A stretch of 64,000 bases of DNA from Salvia splendens (taxonomy: Eukaryota > Streptophyta > Magnoliopsida > Lamiales > Lamiaceae). The DNA lies in the NCBI RefSeq assembly GCF_004379255.2, contig NC_056032.1, positions 33,775,024 to 33,839,023 on the forward strand, written 5' to 3'. Both the position numbers and the translations under genes were made by a program. Each line of letters opens with the position of its first letter. Position 1 is the stretch's first letter. This document shows, in pieces, positions 22,613 to 34,449 of this stretch. A model generated the notes under the pieces. It did no database searches. It worked only from the letters and a program-made list of their open reading frames with translations, and was not told the DNA's origin.

Positions 22613-24617
22613 CACAATTTATGCAACAATCTGCAGGTACTTAAAATTACATGCTTGCTGGTGTGCCTATGATTTTTAAAGCTTGTATATGCATGTGTAT
22701 TTATATTTCCCACTATATAAATTGATACAGTAAGAGTATTTTAGGATATTCAGTACATTAATGAGGGATTCGGTCTACAATAAGCGACGGCTGTACCATC
22801 CTTGCTGTGAAAACATATGATGAGTTATGCAAAATTTAAATGGTTGTGGAAAATACATATGATTCAATTTCTGATGATATTTGAATTTGCTATTAGTAGG
22901 TTGGCTGCCATATCATATCATATCATATTACTCATCTTCCAAAAATGCATCAAGTTGAAATCATTGTACTTCTCTATGATAAAATTATGGAGGGGGGATC
23001 CCCCACCTACATACATTATTAATGTTCAGAAATTTGAATTTTTAGAGTAGATGATTACGTTTGATAGACCACATTCCACTTCATGTAGTTATTATGTTAT
23101 AGGGATTTTGTAAGGTAGAAATGATGTTCCAAGATACGTATTGATGATCCGGTGAGGTAGGATGCACAATCAAGCAAATCAAATAGTATTACGTCTTCTC
23201 ACCAAAATAATGGGGAGTATATTAATTGAGTCATCAGAGAATCCCATTTATGATCTCTGCGCTAAATAGAAAATTCTAAATCATTGAGTGACTTGTTGAA
23301 GTTTGACCCTAGGTTTTCTGGCTGTTTTCTCTTCCCAATCATCATAGCCTAGCTATGATACATTTTCCTTAAAATCAACTCATCATGCCGTATGCAGTTT
23401 GGTTAAAAGGTATTAGTATATAAATGTTCTCTTTTATGAGGCCTTTTACTCTTTTAGAGAGTCAGGATTCATATCTATACTTGTATAGATGAAATATGAT
23501 TATCATCAAGTTGATACGAGAAAGAGAAAGCTACTGCCTCTGCTCCAATACCAATTTAAGTTGGTCAATCACATACATCTATCTATTCCTACTTGCTTAA
23601 TTTTATGTATGAATTAGTCTTATTTTTGGAGTATTATTTATTTTACATAAAATGTTAGGATATGATTTGATTTACTTCATAATTTAACATTTGTCAAAAT
23701 CAAAGGTTAATAAAATGAAAATAATATCAAACGGCTATCAGCACAAAAATGTTACAGTATTTGGATATATTCAAACTTCTCATGGAATAAATAGTAAACT
23801 CAACAATGCAGAGTGCACGACTCCGGAGGTGTATATTTGATACTATCATAAATATGTAAGCATGATAACTTTAAATAAATCACATAGACTGTAATTCAAT
23901 GAGTGTATTAATTAATGATGTTTCAGGGACATAAATAAAGTAAAATAAAAGAGACCGAGAGGTAAGACGGTGTTCAAAATGCAATAATGAAGAAACTGCA
24001 TAATTATGGGATTAAAGAAACTACAATAAATGATTACATCCTCTAATTTAACGGTTAATCTAATGGAGAAAATTACAAGAGCTATGCAATAATTACAATT
24101 GCATGAACATCTATCATTTAATCCATAAATAATAATTCACCTAATATAAAACCAAAATCAAATTAAATGCGACTAGCTATGACTAGCTCATCATAAAAAA
24201 ATATTCATAATAATCAAACTCATAGCAGCTAACACATACACAAATTGACTAATACCAATACCAAGCATACGTAGATGATCAAATTAGCATACTCAGTTTA
24301 TACCAAAAGTATATTAGATTTAGAGCATTTTATTCGATAATACTACTACTATCTTAAATCTGGGTAGGTGGTTAGAACCTTACATACAAGTTACATACTA
24401 CTATTATTTATCGGTTGGCATAAATAATTTGCAAAATGGAGTAATTAAGAAATATATTCCTCCTTTGAAAGACAGTAGTAAATAATGATAAAACTAATAT
24501 TAATTTCCAGATTATAATCCGAATGATAAACAAGAAGGACAAAAAAGAAGTCAGAAGTGAAGCGATTTATCTACTTTCGATAATTTCTACTACCAATTCT
24601 CCTTAAAACTATAAATC
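22613..24617. other. intergenic between RCE1 and the LITTLE ZIPPER gene
   Basis: The first few hundred bases are presumably the RCE1 3' UTR, and the last part is the 3' flank of the convergent minus-strand gene. No further coding region or clear transposon ends were recognised. Confidence 0.55.
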
Positions 24618-24803
24618 TCATTTGTTGAATTTGTTGTTGGCCTTTGAGGAGGTGGTGGTGGCGGCAGAGGCGAGGCGGTGCTGGAGCTCAGTGAGAAGAG
24701 TCTGATTCTCCTGGTTGAGAAGCTCAGCCCTCTTCCTCAGCCTCTCGTTTTCCTGCATGATGTACAAGTTCTCCATCAACAGTTTGGAATTCAGCTTTTC
24801 CAT
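24618..24803 (-). CDS. ZPR3: LITTLE ZIPPER protein (ZPR3/4-like), 61 aa
   Basis: From the ATG at 24803 it encodes MEKLNSKLLMENLYIMQENE, followed by RLRKRAELLNQENQTLLTEL, and ends at 24618. This is the leucine-zipper core of the LITTLE ZIPPER family. These microproteins pair with HD-ZIP III transcription factors (REVOLUTA, PHABULOSA) and block their DNA binding, acting in meristem and leaf-polarity control. The zipper covers about residues 4-45, followed by an Ala/Thr/Ser-rich tail. The frame stays open upstream to 24827 (MCSQFGQK), but TTTGGACAG just before AAAATGG looks like a splice acceptor, so a 5' UTR intron and start at 24803 are preferred. The exact paralogue (ZPR3 versus ZPR4) is uncertain. 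Confidence 0.88.
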   Translation of the reverse strand: MEKLNSKLLMENLYIMQENERLRKRAELLNQENQTLLTELQHRLASAATTTSSKANNKFNK

Positions 24804-24827
24804 TTTCTGTCCAAATTGAGAGCACAA

Positions 24828-25440
24828 GCAGTCAGAGAATCATCATTGCCAAAAGCAAAATCACCTCACCCTATATTATAATAACTTCATTTTCTTTTGT
24901 CGTCTTACATATATATGTGTAAGTGAAAGAATACAAAAAAAGGTGTAAAGAATATAAGCTAGTCCAAATCAACACTCATTTAAAAATGGATTCTTGCTTT
25001 TGTCCATTGCACTAAGACAAGAATAAAGTATAGCATTAATGTGCCACTAAAGGGCAAAAGGCATGGTTTTGAGCACAAACTGTGAAGATCAGACAGAGAG
25101 AGAGAGTGGAAAGTGATGTGGGAGACAAAGGAGAAGAATTTGATAGATGAGAAAAGTAAGAAAATAAAAACTGAGGGTGAAGTAGTACTCTCTGTTCATC
25201 AATGTGTGATTGTTTGTGTGTTGCAGCATGCAAAATACTTAGTTGAGAGATTTTGGTTTGTTTGTGGGAAACAAGGATAGTAAATCAAATTTCACAAGTT
25301 TACTCAAATAAATAATGTACTAATACAAAGGAGAGTGGGCCTGGCCTCTCTCTCTTTTTGTAGATTTTCTAAAAAAGAGAGCACCTTTTGGAAGGGGAGA
25401 GGAAGAAGAGGCTTTGATCTTGAAATGAAAGCTTTAATTT
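24828..25440 (-). other. probable 5' UTR and intron of the LITTLE ZIPPER gene
   Basis: On the coding strand this is CT-rich (CTCTCTCTCTCTGTCTG near 25095) and lies between a putative TATA box and the start codon. Chance ORFs here have no family resemblance. Confidence 0.4.
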
Positions 25441-25465
25441 GTGTGACAAATGAGCCACATTGGCT

Positions 25466-25477
25466 CAATATATATAG
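25466..25477 (-). promoter_or_regulatory. candidate TATA box of the LITTLE ZIPPER gene
   Basis: The minus strand reads CTATATATATTG, which would place transcription start near 25435-25445. Confidence 0.45.
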
Positions 25478-25558
25478 TGCAAAAAAGAAAGGAAAATCTT
25501 CTATTCTTACGTATTGAAAGAAAGAGACAGAAAATTGATAGAGAGAGAGTCTGCCACA

Positions 25559-25631
25559 GTAATCATGCATGGGTGTTAATGTTAAGGTAGTCGACACCAT
25601 CTTCCAATTCTTCCATGATTATGATGATTAC
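25559..25631. promoter_or_regulatory. two GTAATCAT sites, candidate HD-ZIP III binding elements
   Basis: GTAATCAT occurs on the plus strand at 25559-25566 and on the minus strand at 25624-25631, about 85-160 bp upstream of the candidate TATA box. The HD-ZIP III consensus is GTAAT(G/C)ATTAC, so each site matches the first eight of eleven positions. ZPR genes are known direct HD-ZIP III targets, so the placement is meaningful but unproven. Confidence 0.4.
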
Positions 25632-28237
25632 CTCTCTTTAAGCCTTTAGGGGGGATGATGGTTTGTTACGTAGGGGTATTCTCGGTAGTACATATTTCAT
25701 AATGAGGGTATTCTCGGTATTTGAATGCGGCCGAAAATAATGGTGAAGATTTTGTAATGATGGAATGCATTGGTCCGAACCGACGTAGCCCATCATCACG
25801 GCCCACACCCACACCGCACCATTCCAATCGATTCTTTTCATTAATTTTCTGCTATCATTAAATGGTTCACTCATTGCTTATAGAAATAATTAATGCTATA
25901 ATTTTATAAATCTGCTCTGTCGCCTACATTTATGAGATAAATTATAAATTAAACATTTATTGTTTAGGAGGGAAGGAATTTGCAATGTCGTTTGAATTTA
26001 GGAGACATCATTGAACACACAACTCGATGGTTTAGTATGCTCGGTTGGCTCGATGTGAGTATCTTTTATTTTACTTTTCTAGATAATTAGTTTCATATTT
26101 CAATAATTATTTTGATAAAATCAATAATTATATATATAAATAAAACTAAATTAACAGTATATACTATATATATACTCTCAATGTCAGTCATTTGCTATTT
26201 TGGATTGTTCACGATTTAGGAATTATTTACTACTTTTTTCACTTTTGGTATGCGGTCTCCACATACTACTAACTTTTCAAACTCACAATCAATTATAAAA
26301 CTAATATTAAAAATGAGTTTCACGTTTCATTTACATTCTCCATTTACTTTTACTCATAAAGTCAATCAATTTCTTAAAGCTCGTATCGAGTTAAAGTGAT
26401 TCTTTAAATAGTGGACGGATGGAGTATATAGTACATTTTTATTGATATACATATAAGACAATAGCATAATAATTGATAAAATAAATTGGAAAATACAAGT
26501 TATAAGAAATATTCTGATTTTAAAATATATTTTAAAATATGTTTTTTTTAATTCAATTTTGCAAATTTAACAATATATTTGATACTGTATAATATAGTAC
26601 TCCTACAATATAGATAATAATTGGTAAATAAGTAAATTGGAAAATTCAAGTCACTATAAGAAATATTCTGATTCTAAAACCTGATTTAAAATTTAATTTT
26701 TTTATATTTTAATTTTAAAAATACAGAGTTATATTTTTTGATATGTTAGTATTATATTTATACTAATAGTACTCGTGATTGAGCTTGTGTTTGTTATAGA
26801 ATAATATCTAATATACCATTTATATTTATACATTTTAATAGTATCAAACTCTTTGTCTGATGTACTAGCCTGAAATCCGGAAGTTTAGGAATATAGTTGT
26901 CAATTTCAACTCAATTAACCCGATTGATATTCTTATCTAAAATAAAGCCTTTAAAATTCTTATATTTAGCGATAAATATATACGTATACGTATAAGGATG
27001 TCAGGGCAGCCCACAATCCATGGGCTAACTCGAAAGGCCCGTTAAATTTAAAGGGTTAGAGTTGAAAATTTTCCATTCGGTTAGCCCGCAATCCGAGTGG
27101 TCTAGACTCAAACTCAATGGGTTCAACCTAAGTACAATTATTTTCTACTATTTCTTCATGTTTGACGCATAATTTGACACTTCATTAATTATTTTTATAA
27201 TATAAATAACTATAAAAAAACCTTCAATTTTATATTTAATATACATTTAATGTTAGATATTTATTAATATAATAATAATGACCAATTGCCAAATTAAAAT
27301 TTTCTATTAGTTATAAGAACTATTTTATTTTTAAAATATGCTCTAAAATTTCTAAAAATATGTTTAATTTTTATTTATGTATACAAAATTGAAATTACGA
27401 TTTAGTTATGTTTGAGTGTAAATATATATCTCAAAGTTATCATAATTAAATATTTTTAATCCTATAAATATGATTAATTTTCATTATTAAGTTATTGGAT
27501 CGACCATATGTTAGTTTTATCAGTAGTAGCTCTATTAGCCCGCTAGGCTAGCCCGAAACTCGAACATTTAGGGTTGAATATTGTACAACTCGATAAAATT
27601 ACAACCCGATTAGCCCCACACACAGTCTCTTCTACATTATTCTCTCTCTTACTTAATATTCTATCCCCTTTAGCTATTACTATAATTTATTTAAAAACAT
27701 GTCAAAAAATGAAACTTCTTGGTTAGGCTGGGACAGAGGGAGTATCTTTTTATTAACTCATAAAATAACACTATATAAAATTTCGTGCCAAAAATCACAT
27801 GTTTCATTTATTAGGATGGAGGAAGTATTATGTAACACTGAATGAATCATATTGAGATAAGGTCATCCACGACCCTCTCTCTTATCGATCCATCTCATTC
27901 TTTCGGATTCATACCACTTTTTTTTACTTTATTTTTTATTAAAAGACAATATCTTCGAAACTTCTATCTCTTAAACATCTCTTTCCTAAATTCTATTATT
28001 TAAATTCTTCAATTCAAAAATGCAATTAATAGAAAAACAAAGTCCGATGACTGATGGAATGCAAGTCAAGCAAGACCAAGAAATGACCTTATCGAATATC
28101 AACACTTCCCATTTTCTTTTCTAATCATAGCTAAATTTAATGATTTGACATAATAACAATCTTTGTAAATGATGAAATTACATGGTGGTGCAGTGAACCT
28201 ACACGTGACGTGAGCTTCCAAATTTCCAATTGACTAA
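25632..28237. other. gene-less AT-rich stretch with MITE remnants
   Basis: No gene seen. A Stowaway-like element spans about 26175-26424 (CTCTCAATGTCAGTCA to GTGGACGGATGGAG, TA-flanked). At 27000-27110 and 27530-27620, GGGCTAACCCG/TTAGCCCG-type motifs mark the two ends of an older unclassified element. Stowaway-like ends occur near 27730-27745 and 27815-27830. Confidence 0.5.
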
Positions 28238-29865
28238 GGCCATCCGCAATGGGGCGGACGATGGCGCGCATCGTCCGCGCCCGCCCCATTGCGGGTGCGT
28301 GACATAGGCAGCGGACGATCTTCGCGCCCTATACTAAGGGCGCGGACGATGTCCATCGTCCGCGCTATCGTCCGCCCTATTGCGGCCTACGCGGACGATG
28401 GCCGCGGACGATGGGCCATCGTCCGCGCCATCGTCCGGCCCACTGTGGGCTACGCGGACGATCGACGCGGACGATGGCACGCGGTTTCGTTTTTTTATAA
28501 ATAGAGTTCATTTGTAATTTCATTTCACGATTTCACTTTCGAAACTTATCACATTTACATAATTACTACGAAATGGATTCAAATCCCAATAGTCCTATGT
28601 TTAGCGGAGAGGCGCGTTGGCCGGGTACAGAACCCGGCGAATATCGTTCGTTCGACGCCGACACCCAGTACGATCCCGATTTCAGTACGGAATCGTACGG
28701 GTTGTCTGACATGGAGCCGTCTCCAAACCGACCAAGCGCTCCCTCCCGCCGTGACGCCGCAACGGCCGATCCCGAACTCGCCGCGACCGCTTCTGCCTTA
28801 GCCAAAAAGAAGCGGAACCGGCAGCGGGCGCAGAAGTTGCCGCCTCCCGGAAATTGCGATGAGTACGCCCCCGGCCGTACGAACTACACCGACGACGAAA
28901 CCCTTATTTTGGCCCGGTGTTGAGTAGATATATCGGAAGACCCGATTTTCGCGAACAACTAGAGGCAGGGCGCGTACTGGGAGAGCTTCGCCAGCCTCTA
29001 CAATGAGGCCAAGCCGCCGACCGCGTACAAGCGCAAACGTGAGCAACTCCGCAAGCACTGGGATCAAGTGAAGAAGCAAGTGAACTTGTACGCGACGGAG
29101 TTCGAGAAGTTCACGCTGGCATAGGGGAGCGGCGAGAGCTTGAGTGACGTGCTCGCTAAAGCGCTGTTGTCGTACCGGTCGATGTACGGCGACTTCAAGT
29201 ACGAGGCCATCTGGGCGCTCTTGAGGGACAAGCAGAAGTTCCAAAGTGGAATTTTGCACACTGGTTCGCCGAAGAGGACGAAGACCACCGAAGCTGGTGA
29301 TTACATGAGCAGCGGCAGCGGTAATCACCCGCTTGACCTCAACCGGACGTACGTGGATGAAGGGAGTTCCGGCACACCGGTGTCCTCCCGGCGTCCGCCC
29401 GGCGTCAAGGCTGCGAAGGCTAAGGGGAAGGCGGCCGCGACCTCATCCTCGACCGCTGCAAACCCACCTTCGTTCCCGGAAACGCTCCCGACCCAGACGG
29501 CCACCGCGTTTAAGTCGTTGGCAATAGCGTCGATGGCGAGGACGTTATTGCAGACGCACAAGGCCCTCAAGAAGTGTACCGACCCCGACGAAGCCGAATA
29601 TCTCTGGGCATTAATCGATGAGCTGCGTCGGAAGTTGGGAATTGCACCGACTTAGTTGTTTTTTTTTGTAAGTTGAATGGTGTAACTTTTTTTTATTAAT
29701 GCGTCGCCATTTGTTATTTAGACGTTTTTTATTTACTCGTTACTTGTTATTTGTAAACATTTAAATTAATTAAACAAAACAATAAAATAATGATGTGGCG
29801 TGCCTTAGGGATGTGGAGGTAGGAGGATAAAACTGATGACGTGGCGGGCCATAGTGCTGATGCCC
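28238..29865 (+). mobile_element. PIF/Harbinger element carrying only ORF1 (Myb/SANT-like)
   Basis: Ends GGCCATCCGCAATGG and its degenerate inverse CCATAGTGCTGATGCCC are flanked by TAA at 28235-28237 and 29866-29868. The left 240 bp (28254-28476) contains twelve exact CGGACGAT or ATCGTCCG motifs. The single gene is ORF1 on the plus strand; no transposase is present. TTATAAATAG (28495-28504) is its likely TATA box. Ends and motif match the transposase-only element at 15876-17736. Confidence 0.9.
28573..29655 (+). pseudogene. Harbinger ORF1 (Myb/SANT-like DNA-binding protein) with three in-frame stops
   Basis: One reading frame of 361 codons runs from the ATG at 28573 to the TAG at 29653, broken by TGA 28921-28923, TAG 28960-28962 and TAG 29122-29124. 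The protein has a disordered Ser/Pro-rich start and a KKKRNRQRAQK basic patch. A trihelix/SANT-like region follows (YTDDETLILARC, VDISEDPIF, YWESFASLYNE, KRKREQLRKHWDQVKK), then a Ser/Ala-rich linker and an alpha-helical tail (EAEYLWALIDELRRKLG). In PIF/Harbinger systems ORF1 binds the element ends and recruits the transposase. Genome pipelines often mislabel this family as glutathione S-transferase T3-like or NAM-associated. All three stops can come from C-to-T type changes of TGG or CAG. Confidence 0.85.
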
Positions 29866-30123
29866 TAAGGAGTAAAGGCCGATGTCATTGGGATTAAATG
29901 AGTAGTAAAATATTTAAATAAAATGCTTCTATCATTGTTCTATTTTGATCTTGTGAACATCTGACAAATCCTCTATTGTTCATGCTCATCATAGGCGTAC
30001 GGCTGGCCAAATATGGGTTGGGAAATGTTTCTCGATATACTATTAATTTTATGTTGTGTTTTTTAAATTGAAAATATATATGGGTCAAATTTAAAGGATA
30101 ATTTTGGCCATGTCATATTATAA

Positions 30124-32038
30124 GGCCATCCACTACGCTGTCTCTATAACGTCCCTTAAACCGTCTCTTAACTACTATTTGACCACTATTTGAGGGCCCC
30201 ACTGTCCTTTTTTCCTCCATCCCTTAACTAATGGACGGAACCTGCAACGCTTCGTCCCTTATTCCGTCCCTTAATTACTATTCATTCCATTTCACTTTTT
30301 ATTTTTTTCTCAACTCAATTCAATTAAAACAAACACACTTTATTAAAAAACATACAACATAAAAAAACACACAACATAATTTAAAATACAAATTTAAAGA
30401 AAAATAAAAAAACTACTCCGCCGGCTAATCATCCTCCGGAGGCGGTCGAGGTTGAGGGGGAGTCGGAAGGCCAAGTTGTGTTGCCATATGCACAATTCTG
30501 TTCCACCAGGCCGTGAATTGGGCGTACGAGAAGCGGGAAGTGTCCGCCATTGTGGCGGTCATGTATGCCACCATAAGTGTGTCCGAGCCTCCCCGCGAGC
30601 CCGATCCCGAGGCCGGCTGGCTTGATTTGCCTCGGCCCTTCCTTGCTCTAGCCGCTTTCGCCGCCTTCGTCCCTTGCGGCCGACGGCGCCCACTCGCGGA
30701 TCCTCCAGCATCGCCGACCGTACCCGCAAACTCCTGGGATTCAGCCTCAGGTTGGCTGATGCCCTCAGCGGTGTCACCACCAGACGAGTATTGGCCACTC
30801 GCCGTATGCTTCGTGCGCTTCGAGGTTGAGCCCGAGCTGGAGCGGAAACCGCCTGCCCACCGTTCCTCGTCCTTGACCTGCTGCCAAACATCAACAAATC
30901 TGAATTGATGACGTTCGTCCTGGTAGTAGGCGCGCAAAGCGGACGTCAAAATGTCGGTTGTCGTGGCACCGCTATGGTAGCGCGCCTCTTCGGCCGAGTA
31001 GATGCCGCAAAATTTTTTGACCTATCGGTCGACTCGGTCAAAGTGAGAGCGGAGCATTTTAAATTTACGCTTGCGGGAGCCTTTCGGCTTTATCTGGTGG
31101 TAGACCTCGCAGACCTTTTCCCATAAACACTTCCGGGATTGTTGATTCCCGACGATGGGATCGTACGAGACGGTGATCCAGGCGTTGTACACCGCCAGCG
31201 TTTCGAGGTTGTTGTACAGATGTCGGCCTAGATCCTCTTCATCTTCTTCCTCTTCCTCCTCGTCCTCGCCCGCCTGGGGTTGTACACCGCCTCGGCCACA
31301 TCCACCGCCTCGGCCTACTCTCGGCGTGGGATCAACGGGAAAATCCTCCCGGATCTGGGATAATCCCTGCGAATACCGCGGGGCGGAGGGACGGACATAT
31401 GCATCAAGGTCAAAATTGGGTGGTTGGTACCCCCCGGCGTCGCTGAACCCTGGGTCCCCGGCGTTGACGAAACGGAACCGCCCAATGTGTTGATCATGGT
31501 CTCCCAATCGCCAAACGCGTTGAGATCCCACCCGCCGGAGCCGGAACCGCCGTAGTTGCCGTCGCCGTCGCCGGACATCTTGAGTTGTTATATGAAAATT
31601 TGAGAGAAAATTTAGAGGATAGGAAGAATAGATGTGTAGTTGTGTGTGAAATGAGGATGAGTTTAGGAGTATTTATAAAGTAAAAAAATAATTAAAAAAA
31701 AAAATTAAAAAAAAAAACAAAAAATGGTATTTTTACCGTAAGAAAATTTTTTTCTTTTATTTTTTTCTTTTATTTTTTTTAAAGTCGAATTTTTTTAAAA
31801 AAAAATATTTATTGCGTCAGCACGTGACGATACCCACTCGCGGGCCGGCGAGTGGTCGACGCGCACGACGCCGGGTCGCGCCACGTCGCCTAGGCGCGTG
31901 GCGAGACAGCCCGTCTCTTGGCTCGACTGGACGCGACGCGGGACGAGACGCGGGACGGCGATCTGCAACGCGTCGCGCCGGGGTCCCGTCTCTCCGAGAC
32001 GCGACGCGAGACGCCGACGAGACCCGTAGTGGATGGTC
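30124..32038 (-). mobile_element. second ORF1-only PIF/Harbinger element, different family
   Basis: Ends GGCCATCCACTACG and CGTAGTGGATGGTC are inverted copies flanked by TAA at 30121-30123 and 32039-32041. The right end (31850-32030) is dense in GACGCG/CGCGTC/GAGACG motifs. ORF1 lies on the minus strand, so its 5' end faces this GC-rich end. No transposase gene is present. Confidence 0.9.
30425..31578 (-). pseudogene. Harbinger ORF1 (Myb/SANT-like), frameshifted
   Basis: Starts at the ATG 31578 (MSGDGDGNYGGSGSGGWDL). The frame changes near 31478, then continues with PPNFDLDAYVRPS, a poly-Glu tract, LAVYNAWITVSYDPIVGNQQ, LWEKVCEVYHQ and KRKFKMLRSHFDRVDR. An in-frame TAG at about 31019-31021 follows, then VKKFCGIYSAEEARYHSG, DVWQQVKDEERW and a Lys/Ala/Gly-rich tail ending at 30425. 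The domain order matches the ORF1 at 28573-29655. It has one frameshift and one nonsense codon. Confidence 0.82.
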
Positions 32039-32152
32039 TAATTGCACATATATCATGATCAAATATAAAATACTTAATGACTCCACTCCGTCCCAAACCC
32101 AAAGTAGAGTACTACTTTATCATTTTCTTTCTGATTCGTCTTATAAAATATA

Positions 32153-32560
32153 CTCCCTCCGTCTCAAATTAGAAATTACTAGTAATATGTTAAACATTAA
32201 AGTGGAGAGAGTAGGGTAAAAAAGATAATAAAGTCAGAGAGATAGATAAAGTTTTTGTTTAAAAAAATGACTCAACTACCTTAAGACAAAAAAAAATGAA
32301 TACGACTCAACTACCTTGGGATAGAGAGAGTACTTCCTCACTCCTAATTAAATTGAGTCATATATCTTTTTGTGATATTCTAACTAAGTGAGTCATTTTT
32401 TTTACAAAACATAAAATATCTAATCACTTTTACTTTAGTTTATCACCCACTTTATTCTTTCTTTATGTTTCCTACTTTATTCACCTCCCCTACCTTTTAA
32501 CATAATTTCTTAATCTTTCTATTCAAAAATTTTATCTCAACTTAATTGGAACGAAGGAAA
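32153..32560. mobile_element. two abutting Stowaway-like MITEs sharing one TA
   Basis: The first (32153-32330) runs CTCCCTCCGTCTC to GGGATAGAGAGAG. The second (32333-32560) runs CTTCCTCACTCC to GGAACGAAGGAAA. TA dinucleotides occur at 32151-32152, 32331-32332 (shared) and 32561-32562. Confidence 0.6.
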
Positions 32561-32854
32561 TATCACATTTTCCTTTTAAAAAAATTCTGTCATATTAATA
32601 TATAAAAATATATTTTCTCCAGAGAACTAAATTCGGAGTAACATTTTATGAAAAACCTAAATAACTACGTATATATATGACTATTAGTTGCTACAGGAGA
32701 GTATTATACTACTTCATTGTGAACACTTATTTAATGACTAGTAAGTTATAACTGTGAGATCTGATTACAATAAACTTTTTGTATGGCTGTTTTACCTTTC
32801 CGGCAACAGTATGAACGCCTTAATTAGGACAAATTATGTGGTTTGGGCAAATTA

Positions 32855-34446
32855 GAGCATGAATAACCCCGTCCCAAGTTCCGGCCCCAAGTCCCCTCCA
32901 CGTCATCATTCCTCTACAGTTGCGGCCCGGCCCCAAAAGCCTCTAACCCTGCAGGCCGCAACTCGGGCCGCAACTAATAAATGACACTATTCACAACTTC
33001 AACATATTTAATTCGTAAACGCAATTCGTTGAACAATTAAAACCGGGAAAATGCATTGTTCATTAGAAATTAACATTACATTACTAGACGAAGCAAATTT
33101 AAAATACAAGAAACCCGGGCCACGACTACTACTTCTTCATTTGGGCGCGAAGGTAGGCGATCATCTCACGGTGCAACTCGAGCTCCTCGTCCGACATCTT
33201 CGATGTATCCCTCGATGTCAACTCCGTCAGCTGGCTCATCCGCCATGTAATATTCATCTCCGCCAAAGTGTCGGACATCTTATCCAGAGACGTATTGGTC
33301 GGCGCCATAGCAGAGTTGCTCGCAGTTGCCTTCCCCTTTGCTTTCCTCTTGGTTGCCTTTGTTTCTATCGGGCGGCTCTGAATGCTAGAAGAGGAGACGA
33401 AGACGTCGTCGTCCGTCACGTTGAGGTCGATTGTCGGACCTCCTTCTGTCGAAGAGTAGTTTCCTGAGGCGGAAACTTTGGTTCTCTTCGCCGCCCCAGT
33501 TGCCGCCGGCTCGGCACCGCTGGTGAACTTCGGGCTCTTCTTGACAAGCTTCCAAACCTCGTACTACTTGAAGGCCTTCTTCCCGTCAGTGAAGAACGCA
33601 TCCTTCGCCTTCTCGACGAGGTCCGCCTCGCTGTGCCCGCTCGGCCACATCCGAACTACGTTGGCCCACTTTCCGTTCCACTTGCTCATATCCGCCTGGA
33701 CTCGGCCCCAATGCTTGCGCAGCTTCACATAGCTACGCTCGATTTACCCTTTAGGACGGCCAGCGTTATACTTCTGAGCAATCCGCTCCCAGAAAGCCTT
33801 ACCAGTCTGCTGGTTGCCGATGATAGGATCCTCGGCCACGTCGATGTAGTTCCTCGCAAGCCACATTGTCTCATGCGGAGTGTACTTCTTCCGCCCATCC
33901 TCCTCGCCGACTTTCTCCTTGCCCCGCTCTTGAGCGGGCTCCATCTCACTGAATTCGAACTCTTCCGTGTTAACCAGCGAGGTTATGTCGACATTGCTAC
34001 CGACTCCCGGACTAGGCGTCGGCTGCGATGGTTGCGACCCCGGTATGTACCAATTGTTCGAGTTAACGAACTCTTCCATCTCACGTTCATCGTTGTTGAA
34101 CCAATCCATTGATGCCGATTCAAAGTGTATAATATAGATTGAAATGGAATGCACGTAAGATTGATGCACAAATGGAATGCTCGTATTTATAGACACAAAA
34201 TCAAAAAAATAATAAAAAAAATATATTGGCGTTGCGGCCCGGCCCGAGACCCGTGTAACGCTGGGCCGGGACTTGCCCGTGCGGCACGGCGAGCGATTAA
34301 CGCCGTCCCAGGCCGGGCCGCAGGACGGGCTCCAGGCCGGGAATGCGGCCCCGGGACCGGCCTGAGCAGCGGCTTGCCTCCGTCTAACGCGCGGGACGGG
34401 CCGGGAGTCGTGAATTGCGGCCCGGCCAGCCGCGTTATTTATGCTC
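32855..34446 (-). mobile_element. third ORF1-only PIF/Harbinger element
   Basis: Ends GAGCATGAATAAC and GTTATTTATGCTC are inverted copies flanked by TTA at 32852-32854 and 34447-34449. The right 220 bp is rich in CGGGCC/GGCCGGGAC motifs and lies upstream of the minus-strand ORF1. No transposase gene is present. Confidence 0.9.
33129..34109 (-). pseudogene. Harbinger ORF1 (Myb/SANT-like) with two in-frame stops
   Basis: One continuous frame from the ATG at 34109 (MDWFNNDEREMEEF) to 33129, broken by TAA at 33744-33746 and TAG at 33564-33566. It contains KKYTPHETMWLARNYIDVAE, GNQQTGKAFWERIAQKYN, then RSYVKLRKHWGRVQADMSKW, YEVWKLVKKSPKF, an NLS-like KATKRKAKGK and a C-terminal helix (DEELELHREMIAYLRAQMKK). 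It has the same architecture as the other two ORF1 copies, with divergent sequence. Confidence 0.83.
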
Positions 34447-34449
34447 TTA

